DNA from: Mesostigma viride
Lineage: Eukaryota; Streptophyta; Mesostigmatophyceae; Mesostigmatales; Mesostigmataceae
Assembly: GCA_009746045.1 (NCBI GenBank)
Contig: RPFO01000059.1
Span: 1,170,928 to 1,234,927, forward strand
Direction: 5' to 3'
DNA: 64,000 nucleotides
Part shown: in pieces, positions 12,181 to 24,389 of the stretch
How positions within the stretch are numbered: position 1 is the first letter of the stretch
Layout of the letters: each line of letters starts with the position of its first letter
Made by a program: the position numbers and the translations under genes
Notes under the pieces: generated by a model
Told to the model about the DNA's origin: nothing
Databases searched by the model: none
What the model saw: the letters and a program-made list of their open reading frames with translations, nothing else

Positions 12181-13587
12181 CTACTGCTGTATTCCCCTAG
12201 GCTGGGGCTTTTGGAGTCGCTGGGGCCGCGGTGGTCGAGGGGGTCGCGTGCCAGGGCTTGTGGCCGACGTAGATGGCCGCCCCCTTCCAGTACACCGGCT
12301 GCCCCGCCTATAGGTCTGCCGGAGCTGGAGGTAGGTCGGCCATAGCTCCCGTCGCCGTACTTGTTGCTGCGCCAGGGTCAAGTCGTCATCAAGGGTGAAG
12401 AGAGTCTTCTCGAGCCGCTTGCGGCGTCTGAGAAAAGAAATCTTGTCCGCCGGGGTCTTAAAGGTGAGAAGGAGCGGGGGCGCCCCTGCCTTACCCCGCG
12501 CGCGGGGAAGGCTGTGGGCGACCAGGTCGATCTCACCAGTAAGGCCCATGCGACCAAGGATTTCTCTCTCAAAAGCACGCGAAAGCTTCTCGGAAGTCTC
12601 ACCTTCCTCCATGGTGAAGTTCTTGACAATGACGTTGAGGCTGCGCTTGGCGAGCTCGGCCTCCTCGCGGAGGTCAAGCGTCTGCCGTTGAAGCTGGGCT
12701 GCGACGGCGGAGGTGGTGGAGGTGGTATGTTGCTTAAGCATGTCCGCCCAGGTGGTGATGGGAGGAGCATCGCCGGCCAGGCCAGCCGGGGCTGGCTTGG
12801 CGGCAATGTCCTTCACCGCCTGGGCGGTGAGGCCTGCGGTGTTCTGCAGAACCTCGATAGCGATGGCGTTGTCCTTAAGACGCTGGTCGATGTCACGGAG
12901 CTGGGCGGTGATGGCGTCGGAGGTGGGGGTGGTGGCGGTGGAGGAGGCGAGGAGAGTGGAGGTGGCGGTGGAGATGGTTGAGAGGAGGGGGAGCTCGGCA
13001 GCCAGCGTGCTGCCCATGGCCGCCACATCTGCAACGATGGGGGCCACGTGCTGCTCGAGGGCCTCCTTGAGGAGTGAGCGGATGGAGGATTCGGGTCAGT
13101 GGTGAGGGGCTTTGGGGGCCAAAGCTCCTCGAGGGAGCGGCCAAGGAGGGAGAAAAGGACGCGTTGCTGAAGGTGGGGGCGGCGGCATTTGAGGATGGTG
13201 TCGAAGTTGTGGGCGCGCCTCTGGAAAGAATCGGTGAGGCGGCCCTGATGGAAGAGTTGCTTGCACATTTCGAGAAGCGAGGCATACGATCCGAAAAACA
13301 CGTAGCCCAGGATCTTGTCGGGGTTGAGCTTGTCAAAAAAGCCGGGCTGGCTGGCGTCAAAGTCAAACGTTTCCCAGGTCGGCTCGGCAGGGCGACTAGC
13401 TGCGCTTGGGTTCAGGCGACGCTGCTGGCGAGGCGGGCTCAGCAGGGGGCTGGACGACCACTAGAGCTTGGCTAGTGGTGCCGCTGCCTTCTGGGCCGGT
13501 TGGCAAAGCTGCAGCCGGAGCTGCAGACGTATTTTCATTGCTGAGCGCAGCCGCCAGGCTGCGTTGCGTCGAGAGGCGTTTGCTCAT
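12181..13587 (-). pseudogene. Degraded LINE ORF1-like gene
   Basis: Minus-strand open stretches on the same strand read as one broken protein. An N-terminal part starts at ATG 13587 (MSKRLSTQRSLAAAL). A middle part includes VFFGSYASLLEMCKQLFHQG, and a C-terminal part ends at 12181. The C-terminal part has coiled, Ser/Thr/Ala-rich sequence, then LNVIVKNF and DKISFLRRRKRLEKT, and QQQVRRRELWPTYLQLR. This order resembles the RNA-binding domain of LINE ORF1 proteins. A stop and frame change near 13400 and a second frame change near 13085 break it. The RT gene expected after it is absent here. A related ORF1 piece lies on the plus strand near 36260-36515. Confidence 0.6.
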
Positions 13588-13716
13588 CCTATTTTGCGTA
13601 ATAGCTTTGGAAAATTATATCAGCATGTGCGTCGTAGAAAGACGCGTCGATTGTGATATTCACGGCTAAATTCGGTGCTCAAGCGTGAAAGTTATGAGCT
13701 CCGCCGTCAGCCATGG

Positions 13717-13797
13717 CTATCTCGTGGCTCGTGGCTCGTGGCTCGTGGCTCGTGGCTCGTGGCTCGTGGCTCGTGGCTCGTGGCTCGTGGCTCGTGG
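13717..13797 (+). repeat. (CTCGTGG)n heptamer repeat
   Basis: About eleven perfect head-to-tail copies of CTCGTGG just upstream (5') of the degraded LINE ORF1. Confidence 0.9.
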
Positions 13798-13799
13798 CA

Positions 13800-14400
13800 T
13801 GTAATTCTTAAGAGTTTTTCCGCAGTTGGGTTATATAGTTCGCATGGCCGATGCCAATGGATCATGCAGGAGATCGATAGACTGGCCTTGCTGCGGAATC
13901 TATGCCAGAGGTCCAAGTTTTGAACTATTTTGGAGCTATGCTGAGTTTTCGCACTTTTTCTTTCGCCGACCGGCACTAGACAGAATTCGTTTACCATTTT
14001 CTGCCTAGCTGCCTCGTCGACCACATACACTTGCATCCATCCAGAGCAAAATTACCAATTATTATCGACGATCGATCTGCTTATCTACGAAAAATTTTCT
14101 CACTGAATACGGGGGCTGATCTAAATAATTAATTAAGCGGTGGGGCCCAGTACTAGTCAGTGGGGCCTCCGGCCTCCGCATGAATGTGACCAAATTTGGC
14201 ATGCATGCATGCATGCATGCATGCATGCATATAGCGATTCGGGCCGTGGTGCCCGGCGCAACCCTGTAACTAAGTAATTAACCCTTAGTCCGCTATCCCC
14301 CCGACCTGTCGGGGGGTTTGACTAACGGTCGAATTTCGCGCCGCGCCGCAAGCGCCGCGCCACTTGTGACGGAGGACAGCTGTCCGGTGGGTCCGGGAAC
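13800..14400. other. Non-coding stretch
   Basis: No gene recognised. It contains a (GCAT)n run at about 14193-14230 and a short inverted GGGGGTTTG-type hairpin near 14297-14320. Confidence 0.4.
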
Positions 14401-14493
14401 ACTTAGGGACGATTAGGTGATGCATAGGTTTGGGGGTAATATTCGCCATAGCCTGGTAATTACAACGTGCATTGAGAATGTATCACGTGACTT

Positions 14494-14584
14494 ACTTACT
14501 TACTTTAATACTTACTTACTTCCTTACTTACTTGCTTACTTACCTACTTCTTACTTACTTACTTACTTCTTACTTACTTACTTA

Positions 14585-14655
<71 letters not shown>

Positions 14656-14698
14656 TTTTACTTACTTGCTTACTTACTTACTTACTTACTTACTTGTA

Positions 14699-14752
<54 letters not shown>
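14494..14752 (+). repeat. (CTTA)n microsatellite
   Basis: About 60 tetramers with a few interruptions. The same tetramer is the tail of small retroposon copies near 15700 and 34310, so this may be an expanded retroposon tail. Confidence 0.85.
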
Positions 14753-14753
<1 letters not shown>

Positions 14754-14799
14754 AGCGCTTTATACATACATGCTCCAGACGCCCAAGCTTAGAAGAGTA

Positions 14800-15205
14800 C
14801 AGCAGTAGTAGTGTAGAATAGATAGACCGTGGCCATCTACATGTACGCCTTCTACACTCATGAGGCAAGTGCTATACCAGCTGATTCACAAGCATTATTT
14901 AGCCATGTACATGTGTGCCTATGATGTGCCACACTCCAGATGCTGCCTAGCTTTATTTAGTTATGCTGTGCCCATGCAGAGAGCTGCTCTCTGCTGAGAT
15001 GCCACGCTCTAGCTCTTGTATAGCCATGATGATCTTCCCCCCCCATGGCGGGCTTCCCTTAGTTGGGTTGAGCTCGAGACTCTGGGGGGTGCAGGTGCCC
15101 TTGGTGCACCTAGAGCAAGTGTTGTTTACATTCCCACCCTTGCAGGAAGTAGCTTAGTAGAATTAATTAATTAATTAATTAATAGACACGTGACTGCGTC
15201 ACGTG
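14800..15205 (-). mobile_element. Inverted LINE 3'-end-like copy with TTAA tail and palindromic motif
   Basis: This is the reverse complement of the 11770-12060 block (shared GCCACACTCCAGATG, GAGAGCTGCTCTCTGC, GTTTACATTCCCACCC). It ends in a TTAA run followed by the near-palindrome CACGTGACTGCGTCACGTG. Confidence 0.55.
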
Positions 15206-15212
15206 AGCAGTC

Positions 15213-15233
15213 CTGGTTGTCTCTTTGATAAGT
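15213..15233 (-). repeat. Dispersed short repeat, partial copy
   Basis: CTGGTTGTCTCTTTGATA is the reverse complement of a motif also found at 17381, 17958 and 44864. Confidence 0.55.
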
Positions 15234-15365
15234 CCTCAGTGGGACGGGAACATGGGATGGAATGCTCCTGTTTCCTCCCCATCCGAGGGGTATGCTCCTG
15301 TTTTCTCCCCACGGGCCCCGCGGCCCGTTGCTAGCCAGGGTAGAAGTCCGCAGGTCGAGGTTATT

Positions 15366-15735
15366 GGTCCTGAGGATAGCCGCTACACGACCGTCTGCCA
15401 TTACAGTAGAGGATAGCCCGGATGAGGATTACATCCCCATCTAGTGCGGTTGGGGGATGATGCAGACGATATTTGTTTAAACTTTTGTGTAATTATTTTT
15501 CTAATGAGATTAGCCGTCTGTGGCCTGCCCACCTGCGGCAGTGAGAGAAGCTAGGGCGCCCTCCCTCCTTCTCACTGTGTATATAGGGTTGAAGGTTCCT
15601 TTACTCTGTATTGGCACCCACGTGACGCAGTCACGTGCTTATTAATTAATTAAGCCGTAGTACTCCGTGGCATGCCTTAGCGCATGACACGCAAGTACTT
15701 ACTTACTAACTTACTTACTTACTTATGGGATGGAA
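15366..15735 (+). mobile_element. Small retroposon copy with ACTT-type tail
   Basis: The block starts CTGAGGATAGCCGCTACAC, passes GATGCAGACGATATTTG and ends GCGCATGACACGCAAGTA followed by ACTT tetramers. It matches the 223-bp insertion at 34115-34337, and is itself interrupted near 15505-15660 by GC-rich and TTAA-rich sequence. Confidence 0.5.
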
Positions 15736-15739
15736 TGGA

Positions 15740-16690
15740 TTAATTAATTAATTAATTAAACTCGTGCTCCCGTTGGGGAGTCACGGAGCACCGAAGTGCT
15801 TTTAATCCCTGTGTGTGCACTACAGGAGAAAGGGCAGAGACCCCCAGTCTCCTTCATGCCGAAGGCATGCCACAGCTGCAATCGGGCGCGGCTAGCTAAA
15901 AGGACAGGCTAACGATCCGGCAAACTGTGGGTGCAATAAGACCCATGTGAGCATATCATAGCAAGGAGCGTGGGCAAGTAATCTGAACATAGCCAGGGCG
16001 TAGCATGGCTGTACTAGGACTAGGCTAAGGCTATGGCTGGTTGTGTACCGTGCGTTGGCGGCACGTGACTAGGTGTGTTGGCACAGCTAGGCAACATTCT
16101 AGGCATGGCTGCCTTAGCGGCAGTGACGCCAATGGTTACAAGCTAGGGCTATTGCTATTCTAGCCCGCTGGGGGCGTCCACATCTTGTGGTTGATCATCA
16201 GGTCCCCGCCCCTCCAGTACACCTTGGGCTTCTGGGGGTCCTGCTTATGGCGGAGGTATTCCGGATGGAATGGATGGTGTAGGCTATCTAGGTCTAGTAG
16301 AATGTATCATAGGCAATAGGCCCCTTCTCTCGGCTATGTGCTACATCATGTATACTCCCAGCGGAGTTATGTCCCTAATTAACTAATTAATTAATACATA
16401 CAGTACATACTTTAACTTGTAAGCTTACTTACTTATATACTTACTTATATACTTACTTACTACGTACTTATTTACTTATACCTTACTTATAAGCACAACG
16501 ATCCCGCCCCCCCCAGTGGGGAAGAGGCCGGCGCGTCACCCGTCATGGGAAGTACGCCCGGCGTGACCGCGAGAGCCAATGCCAATACAGCTGCTATGTG
16601 GCATGCCCCTTGGTTTGTTAGTTTAGGCATACGATAGATAGAATAGAACCGGTATTATTGTTTGTCCATCCATGCATCCCTCCATCCAAT
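15740..16690. other. Mosaic of repeat fragments, no gene
   Basis: TTAA microsatellites, one copy of the CTCCCGTTGGGGAG hairpin motif (near 15769), a LINE 3'-end-like motif (near 16325-16375) and scattered CTTA tetramers. No coding region recognised. Confidence 0.45.
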
Positions 16691-16694
16691 GGAG

Positions 16695-17520
16695 AGCTTA
16701 ATTAATTAAACTCGTCCTCCCGTTGGGGAGTCACGGAGCATTAACCCCGATGTCGATGGATGGATGGATGGCCGGTATACACGCAATCGGCTACCGGTCT
16801 AAGCTATCTACAGCTAGGCTATCTACAAAACAATCCTATTCTATATAGATCTATGGTGCTCGCGACCCTACTAGGGGTCTTGTCGATCTAGCATGCCGGG
16901 CCCCACGTGTGCAAACGCGCGGCTTCCCCACTGCAGGGTGTTGTTGTCCTCTATGACCTGCGCCCACTTGGCCTTGTCCATAATCTTTTTCCAAATCGCG
17001 GAGAGGCCTAGGCCCCCTGGATTAATTAATTAATTAATTAATTAATTAACTAATTAATTAATTAATAGATACGTGACTGCGTCACGTGAGCGTAAGGCCC
17101 CCTGGATGTCCTCTACTTGCTGTTCTTTGAAGCTTCAAACCTAGGTGCGGGCCTTGCGGCGTCCAACCTGGCTGGGCCCGGCCCATGTGAGGAGGTGCCG
17201 GCCCGGCTGGACGGGGCGCAGCCCTGCAGAGGGGCCACGGGAGGTGTCTCAGTACCTGGTTGGTGCGAGCTAAGTGCCCTACTAGCATGCATCAGGCGCC
17301 GCTGCTTGATGGTGCTGGTGATATAAGTGGCATGCCGAGATACAAACTTGTCCTCCTTGCGGACATGAGCAGCGAAGAGAGCTGGTTGTCTCCTTGATAT
17401 CCTACACAAAAAATTAATGTCCGCAGCATGTTGGCGACCGCGCCATCCAGCTTGTTGGCAAGGTCAGCAGTGAGAGTCCACGTCTCGGCCCCGTACGTAA
17501 GAACAGGGAGGACCTGTTCT
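16695..17520 (-). mobile_element. LINE fragment, 3' part, minus strand
   Basis: This matches the minus-strand LINE at 35192-35860 over most of its length: a TTAA tail, the CTCCCGTTGGGGAG hairpin, CATCATCTTTTTCC-like coding, and the RT C-terminal region with HATYITSTIKQRR. It is interrupted by a 75-bp insertion (17021-17095) and a roughly 25-bp insertion (about 17374-17399). Several frame changes make it non-coding. Confidence 0.65.
17021..17095 (-). mobile_element. 75-bp retroposon insertion with 10-bp target-site duplication
   Basis: GGCCCCCTGG occurs directly before (17011-17020) and directly after (17096-17105) a segment made of a TTAA run and the near-palindrome ACGTGACTGCGTCACGT. The related LINE copy at 35480 has this position undisturbed, so the insertion is explicit. 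It looks like an extremely 5'-truncated retroposon whose 3' tail is TTAA repeats. Confidence 0.75.
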
Positions 17521-18016
17521 GAATTGGGGTTGATACTCCGCGCGACTCCCCAACCGGAGCACGCGTACGTGTTTAATAAATTATATAATTAGTAATGCAA
17601 GCATGCATGTCAGATGAATAATGATCGTGCAGCCTGCACATGCATGAACTAAAAGAAACACAATTCATGACACAAAAGATACGCTGTAACTCAAAAACTG
17701 ATTGATAAATTCAACTAATCATGATACCAAACAGACTGCATATTCACGAGAGCATGACACTCAATAAAATTTATGCATGGGTGGAAAATAATGGATGCCG
17801 ATTGATCCAACTTCTATAACTTGAAGATACATGAGCTAGGCACAGCACCTTGAGCTTACACGAGACCAAAATATAATGTAATGTCCCCTAGTATCAGCAG
17901 TGATTCCATGGGTGACGTTGCTTTGAAGGATCTGCAATAGCCTGCATGATCCTAGGATTATCAAGGAGACAACCAGCGCAGGCCAGAAATTAATCGGGAG
18001 AATCATTATAGTTGTC
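17521..18016. other. AT-rich stretch after the LINE fragment
   Basis: Contains a divergent hairpin motif copy near 17541-17576 and, at 17953-17990, a dispersed repeat (ATCAAGGAGACAACCAG plus CGCAGGCCAGAAAT). No gene seen. Confidence 0.45.
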
Positions 18017-18021
18017 TTACA
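18017..18021 (-). terminator. Candidate UGUAA polyadenylation signal of the protease gene
   Basis: TGTAA on the minus strand, 14 nt beyond the protease stop. UGUAA is the usual poly(A) signal in chlorophyte green algae. A five-base motif alone is weak. Confidence 0.35.
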
Positions 18022-18034
18022 TAATGTAGTCAAC

Positions 18035-21000
18035 CTACTGGTCAGTCGTCAGCCAGCGCAGTATCGAGGTCGCCTTGGTCGTCGTCAGCATGATCCCAAA
18101 GCCCGAGTTCGGCCGGTCGGACCGCGCGTACGAGTGCACCGCCTGGATGTGGTACGAGCTGTTCCTCAGCAGGAAGGGATCCATGGAGTACCAGGGGCCC
18201 CCGCTGGAGCCCCCCACGGTGATCGCGTGCATCTCCACGACGCCCAGGTCGCCGGTCTCCAGGTACTGCTCCACCCGTGCGTTGGGCCACTGGTACTGGT
18301 TGGCATTCCCCTCGGGGATCCCGAGCGCCTCGTCACCACCTGCAGCAGCCTCATATCATGGGGGCATAGTGTAGAATGCATGCATGGGGGATGAATGCAT
18401 AGTAAGTATAGTACATGCATGACATAAGTATAGAGCACATGGGGAATGGATGTGTAGTATACATCGTAATCATAGAATGCATCCAGGGAAATGATGTGTA
18501 ATTCGTTTATTGTATTCAATGTAAGTATAGAGCGCGCAGTGCATGGGGATCTGAAAAATGGATCGTACTGTGACGCGTGCTAGAAAAATGTCGCACATGA
18601 GTGAACTCAAATACAGTCCTAACTGCAAGAGAGCCTCGAGCAGGTTAGGAAGAGGGTGAAAGCCAGTACTGCTGGAAAGATGTCGCAACCTCCATGAGAG
18701 CGGCTAGTTCGGACGAAGAGCCTTTCGCCTGCACATGATCAAAGACCCTTGAATTCATGATGCAAAAACGCAGCTGCGTTTTGCATCGTGGGCAGGCCTA
18801 GGCAGGCCATCCATGGCTGGGGTCCCATGCCCACCCTGGATCCGCATCCGATCATGTACCACAATTAGGTTATAAGGATGGTGCAGCGATAGGAAGCAAG
18901 CATGCGTGTTATGCATGCTCACCGGACTGAAAGTCGTCAGACGCCAAGGTGCAGGCCTACATGCACCGTCACAGGTCTCTCTATCCTATACACGATCGAT
19001 GGCATGAAACGTTACCACGTAGTTCGTTATTGCACCGTCACAGGTCTCTCCTATCCTATACACGATCGATGACATGAAACGTTACCACGTAGTTCGTTAT
19101 TGCACCGTCACAGGTCTCTCCATCCTATACACGATCGATGACATGAAACGTTACCACGTAGTTCGTTATTGCACCGTCACAGGTCTCTCTATCCTATACA
19201 CGATGACATGAAACGTTACCACGTAGTTCGTTATTGCACCGTCACAGGTCTCTCTATCCTATACACGATGACATGAAACGTTGCCACGTAGTTCGTTATT
19301 GCACCGTCACAGGTCTCTCTATCCTATACACGATGACATGAAACGTTGCCACGTAGTACGTTATTGCACCGTCACAGGTCTCTCCATCCTATACACGATC
19401 GATGACATGAAACGTTACCACGTAGTTCGTTATTGCACCGTCACAGGTCTCTCTATCCTATACACGATCGATGACATGAAACGTTTCCACGTAGTACGTT
19501 ATTGCACCGTCACAGGTCTCTCCATCCTATACACGATCGATGGCATTAAACGTTACCACGTAGTTCGTTATTGCACCGTCACAGGTCTCTCCATCCTATA
19601 CACGATCGATGACATGAAACGTTACCACGTAGTTCGTTATTGCACCGTCACAGGTCTCTCCATCCTATACACGATCGATGGCATTAAACGTTACCACGTA
19701 GTTCGTTATTGCACCGTCACAGGTCTCTCCATCCTATACACGATCGATGGCATGAAACGTTACCACGTAGTACGTTATTGCACCGTCACAGGTCTCTCTA
19801 TCCTATACACGATGACATGAAACGTTACCACGTAGTACGTTATTGCACCGTCACAGGTCTCTCCATCCTATACACGATCGATGACATGAAACGTTTCCAC
19901 GTAGTACGTTATTGCACCGTCACAGGTCTCTCCATCCTATACACGATCGATGGCATTAAACGTTACCACGTAGTTCGTTATTGCACCGTCACAGGTCTCT
20001 CCATCCTATACACGATCGATGACATGAAACGTTACCACGTAGTTCGTTATTGCACCGTCACAGGTCTCTCCATCCTATACACGATGACATGAAACGTTAC
20101 CACGTAGTTCGTTATTGCACCGTCACAGGTCTCTCCATCCTATACACGATCGATGACATGAAACGTTACCACGTAGTTCGTTATTGCACCGTCACAGGTC
20201 TCTCCATCCTATACACGATCGATGACATGAAACGTTACCACGTAGTTCGTTATTGCACCGTCACAGGTCTCTCCATCCTATACACGATGACATGAAACGT
20301 TACCACGTAGTTCGTTATTGCACCGTCACAGGTCTCTCCATCCTATACACGATCGATGACATGAAACGTTACCACGTAGTTCGTTATTGCACCGTCACAG
20401 GTCTCTCCATCCTATACACGATCGATGACATGAAACGTTACCACGTAGTTCGATATTGCACCGTCACAGGTCTCTCCATCCTATACACGATCGATGACAT
20501 GAAACGTTACCACGTAGTGCGATATTGCACCGTCACAGGTCTCTCCATCCTATACACGATCGATGACATGAAACGTTACCACGTAGTGCGATATTGCACC
20601 GTCACAGGTCTCTCCATCCTATACACGATCGATGACATGAAACGTTACCACGTAGTTCGTTATTGCACCGTCACAGGTCTCTCCATCCTATACACGATCG
20701 ATGACATGAAACGTTACCACGTAGTTCGTTATTGCACCGTCACAGGTCTCTCCATCCTATACACGATCGATGACATGAAACGTTACCACGTAGTTCGTTA
20801 TTGCACCGTCACAGGTCTCTCCATCCTATACACGATCGATGACATGAAACGTTTCCACGTAGTACGTTCATGAGGGATCACGCACCGGGGTAGCCGGCGA
20901 GGGAGAGCACTTTGGACTTGGTGACGGGCACAGAGAGACCCATCCAGCCCACGGTCAGCCCGATGTCGCGATCCAGCGTGATGACCGCCATGTCGTATGC

Positions 21001-24000
21001 AAAGTCCCCATCCAGCCAGCCGCGGAAGGAGCGCACACGCACCGCCTGCATGGTGGCCGACACGATCGGTCCCATTACATGGTTATACACACGGTTGGTG
21101 ACGGATGTGACCCGCGCGAGCATGTACACCAGGCTGTGATTCAATACCAGGCCATGCAGATGGGTGGGTGGTGTTAGGAGTGATCTATCATGGGTGCATG
21201 GTGGACGCACGAGCCATTCAAATGGCCACACCTGTGCACGATTGGGCAGTAGCCGGCACCGCCGCCATTTGCACGCAATGTCTTGCATCAGAATGGGCGA
21301 GGCAGCAAGTCATCCGTGTGCTATGTCGTACAAATTATTGTTACGCCATATCGCTGATTGCATACTGCGTTCACACAAAGTAGTGCCATGAATACTGTCG
21401 TTCAACACTAGCATCCAATATAACAACAAAAATAAGTCAGTGCTGTTTGTGCCTACAGCTTAATCAATAGATTGGTACCAGCTCTTTCGGCACAACCCAT
21501 GGGAGAGCATTGCACACCTGGGCCCCGCCGAAGGGCAGCGAGATCTTGCCGTTTGTCCCGGTGGTCTGGCCAGGGACGACGATGACCTCCCTGGTCCATC
21601 CCTGCGATGAGTCTCCCCCTCCCTTGGCGATGTCATGGTTGTACACGCAGTGGCCCGCGGTCAGCACGTGGTGAGGGCCTGCACGCGGGTCAACACATGC
21701 GGCGGGTGGCAGAATGGCCATGCGTATGAGACTGAGTTTGCGAGAATGCGTAGATGAGCATCCCGGCATGTGCAACCACTCGAGGCAGCACATGTGCGCA
21801 CTCATGGGGAAGAAAGGGAGCACGGTACTTGTTACTACACCCATACAATATCGTATTATACCCCACCCACGCGTTACCAAAATATGCTATACCCATGCAT
21901 GCAACGTCATGCACTACCAGCGGAAAGAAGCGGGGATTTTGTGGGAGACTGGGACAACCACGGTTCTGTGCATGCTGCGCAGTCCGTCAGTCAGCACTGC
22001 AATGGGCAGCCAAGACTGTCTCCGTAATGCGTAGTGATAACAGATTTCCTACGATTGGCAAAACAACGAACTGAGGCTGAGATACAGCCAAGGTGGTTGC
22101 CCTAACGCACGCACCGAGCAGGGTGCCTGAGCACAGGAAGTATGCGTCCACGCCCGCCACATCCACAAACTTGACCAACAGCGCGGTGACGGCGCGCCAG
22201 GGAAAGGAGAGGGGGTCGGGCACGCGCGACGGCAGGACGGGGCCCTCGCCTGCGCCAAGGGTGTGATCATATGGGCTCCAGCAAGCGGCACAGCAAACAA
22301 AAAGGGTGTGGCGGGGGGGGGGGAAGCCAGGGGGTACCCACATAGAGCATGCATGGGTGCATGGGTGGGCCATCCACTAGCGCCCGCGTTGGGGGGTCAG
22401 TTTTTGAGCCATACATCCCGAGGGTTTGGTCTCAAACAAGAAACACGGGGCGCAAAGAGGCTTAAATAGGGGTTGGTCTCAAACAAGAAACACGGGGCGC
22501 AAAGAGGCTTAAAGACTGTCTTCACTGCGTCCTTGAGCCGCGTAATGCACTGCAGCGTGTCCACGCCCAGATGCCAGTCACCAACCTCCAGCTGATGAAT
22601 TGATGGGTGACACGGCTCAGGCTGCCGGTGCGCGATGCGAGCTGGCGAGGGTATGTGCTGTGGGCCTTTCAGGAAAGAAGAATCTGGGAGCCGCCTGGGT
22701 GAAGCCACGTGGCGAAAGTCTATGACCATGCAGTATCGAGTGGCAGCAGGGGACGGAGGTGTGTCCCGTCCCTTCCCTGTGAACAGTTTGCAGGACCGCG
22801 GCAGTAGAAGTGTTGCTCCGTGTCGGCATCCCCTGCCGCGCAAGGCATTGTCGTCCATGCAATATGAACATTCACAGCAACGATATCCCCCCCTCCCCCC
22901 CCCAAAGAAAGGCAGGGCCAGGCATTGCCTGATGGCCCGGTGCACCCGACATCACACGCAAGGTATACACATCACCCCCCGGGCTGAAGATGGTACATGA
23001 TGTGCAGCTGCTGATGTCATATCAGTGGCCTTGGTGCACATCATGGCATCATCCGCGCACCTGGGGACAGGCTGGGCAGGTCGCACGAGGAGGAGGTGGG
23101 CGTCGGCTCGCGTGCTGACTGTGTGTCGCTTGACCCCAACTGGCAGCCCCACACAGGACGCCCCGGGTATTGGCATGCCATACAGACAAGTAGGCACTGA
23201 TGAGCATTATTAGGCTGGTTAGCAAAAAGCGCCAGTGATCACGGCATGGCATGAGGACAAATAATTGATAAGCAAGGCAGTCATGAGCATGCAGGGAGCC
23301 AAGCCCTAGTAGTGGTGGGGCACTGGTCACAGACATATACCCGAGACTAAGGCTAATGATATCACACACGTGAGTCTCCGTTGGGAGGTTACATGCCAGC
23401 ACGACAGAAACTAACGATATGCGGCCTTAGCCCAAGCGGCTGTCCGGGAGATGTGTGACTGACTGCTACATAGGGGGGAGACTGAATTAAAGCCTACGAT
23501 TCCCGTGAAGGGCTTAAGCACGTTTAGGGTTAGACAACTGCCAACGCCAGGTGCCTCCACCAGCCTGCAAGCACCAGCATTTACCATAAGGGCCACCATT
23601 ACCCTGGGTGAGGAAAATTAAACTTGACAGAGTGCAAGCAATTAAGTAGAAAAGGGAAGCGTGCAGACGGTAGCGGGGGTGACGGCGGGTGGCCCCCAAT
23701 ATCGGTAAAGAAAACATAATCGACACGTGGGCGCGCCGCATATATAATAGCAGACACGCGAACGGTCAGAAGCGAGTGCGCAGAGAGTGGACCTAGGAGC
23801 GACCAATTAACGGCGTGGTTGGCTGGTGGCCCCAAGGACCACGAGAGCTGGATGTACTGCAGCCCAAGGCCGGAGTAGTACGCGTACGTGGCAAGTCAAA
23901 CAATGGTTGCCGTTAAGAATTGGCCGACATAATTAAATCCCGGCCCGGGATGGGACCCACGTCCATGCAGAACGTGAGCGTACGTAATAGAACTCACAAA

Positions 24001-24389
24001 CTTACCCAGCCTTGAAATGAGACGCCGATGTCAACGAATTCCGGAATATCAGCCTGCGCTTGAGGGATAACGGGAGCCGGAATGCTTATTTCCGACCGGG
24101 TGACGATGTCCCAGGCAACCGTCTCCAGCGGCGTTGAGAAGTCAAACGTAGGGTCGCTCTGAAGCTGATAGCCCTTATCGTAGGCATCTGGATTTATTAA
24201 CAAACCCGGCATGGGCTTTGATCTCCGGAATCTGTCCTCTAAGTTGGCAAATTCTGCAGTCTGGAATTGGTTCGGCAGCCATGACTTTTTGCGCAAATAT
24301 CTACCATCGACCCTGCAGCCACACAACAGTAAGCTGCCGACAAATACAATGCTAATGGCCGAGGTGGTAAAAGTGCTAGTTTTGACCAT
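18035..24389 (-). CDS. Secreted trypsin-like serine protease (S1/V8-like), one or more exons unplaced
   Basis: Likely exported endopeptidase. Exon 1 (24389-24006) encodes 128 residues beginning with a hydrophobic signal-peptide-like segment (SAISIVFVGSLLLCGC). Then come 22249-22115 (FPWRAVTALL, CSGTLLG), 21678-21518 (PHHVLTAGHCVYN, with catalytic His), 21045-20886 (GDFAYDMAVITLDRDIG, with catalytic Asp, ending GYPG) and 18339-18035 (ITVGGSSGGPWYS, with catalytic Ser, ending at TAG). Junctions 2-5 are GT-AG and phase-consistent. Exon 1 ends in phase 0 while the next exon needs one base, so at least one exon between 22250 and 24005 is missing; a weak candidate begins near 23861. The complete His-Asp-Ser triad and intact frames suggest an active enzyme. 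The GSSGGPW nucleophile motif and the spacing resemble bacterial-type glutamyl endopeptidases more than digestive trypsins. The last intron is filled by a 69-bp minisatellite. Confidence 0.82.
18950..20873 (+). repeat. 69-bp minisatellite in the last protease intron
   Basis: About 28 head-to-tail copies of a 69-bp unit (contains GCACCGTCACAGGTCTCTC and CATGAAACGTTACCACGTAG); some lack 4-5 bp around the CGATCGATG. Because 69 is divisible by 3, full units leave long open frames on the plus strand encoding a 23-residue repeat. It lies entirely within an intron on the other strand and shows no start, stop or splice context of its own. Confidence 0.92.
22431..22514 (+). repeat. Short tandem duplication in a protease intron
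   Basis: GGTCTCAAACAAGAAACACG and the following 20 bp are repeated once, head to tail, about 43 bp apart. Confidence 0.75.

Noticed and set aside
14417-14755. Poly-LTY membrane-like protein
   Set aside because: Translation of (CTTA)n simple sequence.
11376-15180. One large transposon bounded by the inverted 11.8-kb and 15.0-kb repeats with ORF1 inside
   Set aside because: The arms resemble LINE 3' ends found at many places, and a tandem copy exists on one side only. Independent insertions explain it better.
17381-17977. A 597-bp element bounded by inverted CTGGTTGTCTCC / GGAGACAACCAG repeats
   Set aside because: Sequence right after the left repeat continues the flanking LINE, so the left copy is only a ~25-bp insertion. 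The inverted pair is coincidental use of a dispersed motif.
18950-20873. CRISPR-like array
   Set aside because: The repeats are contiguous 69-bp units with no unique spacers, inside an intron of a eukaryotic gene: a minisatellite.
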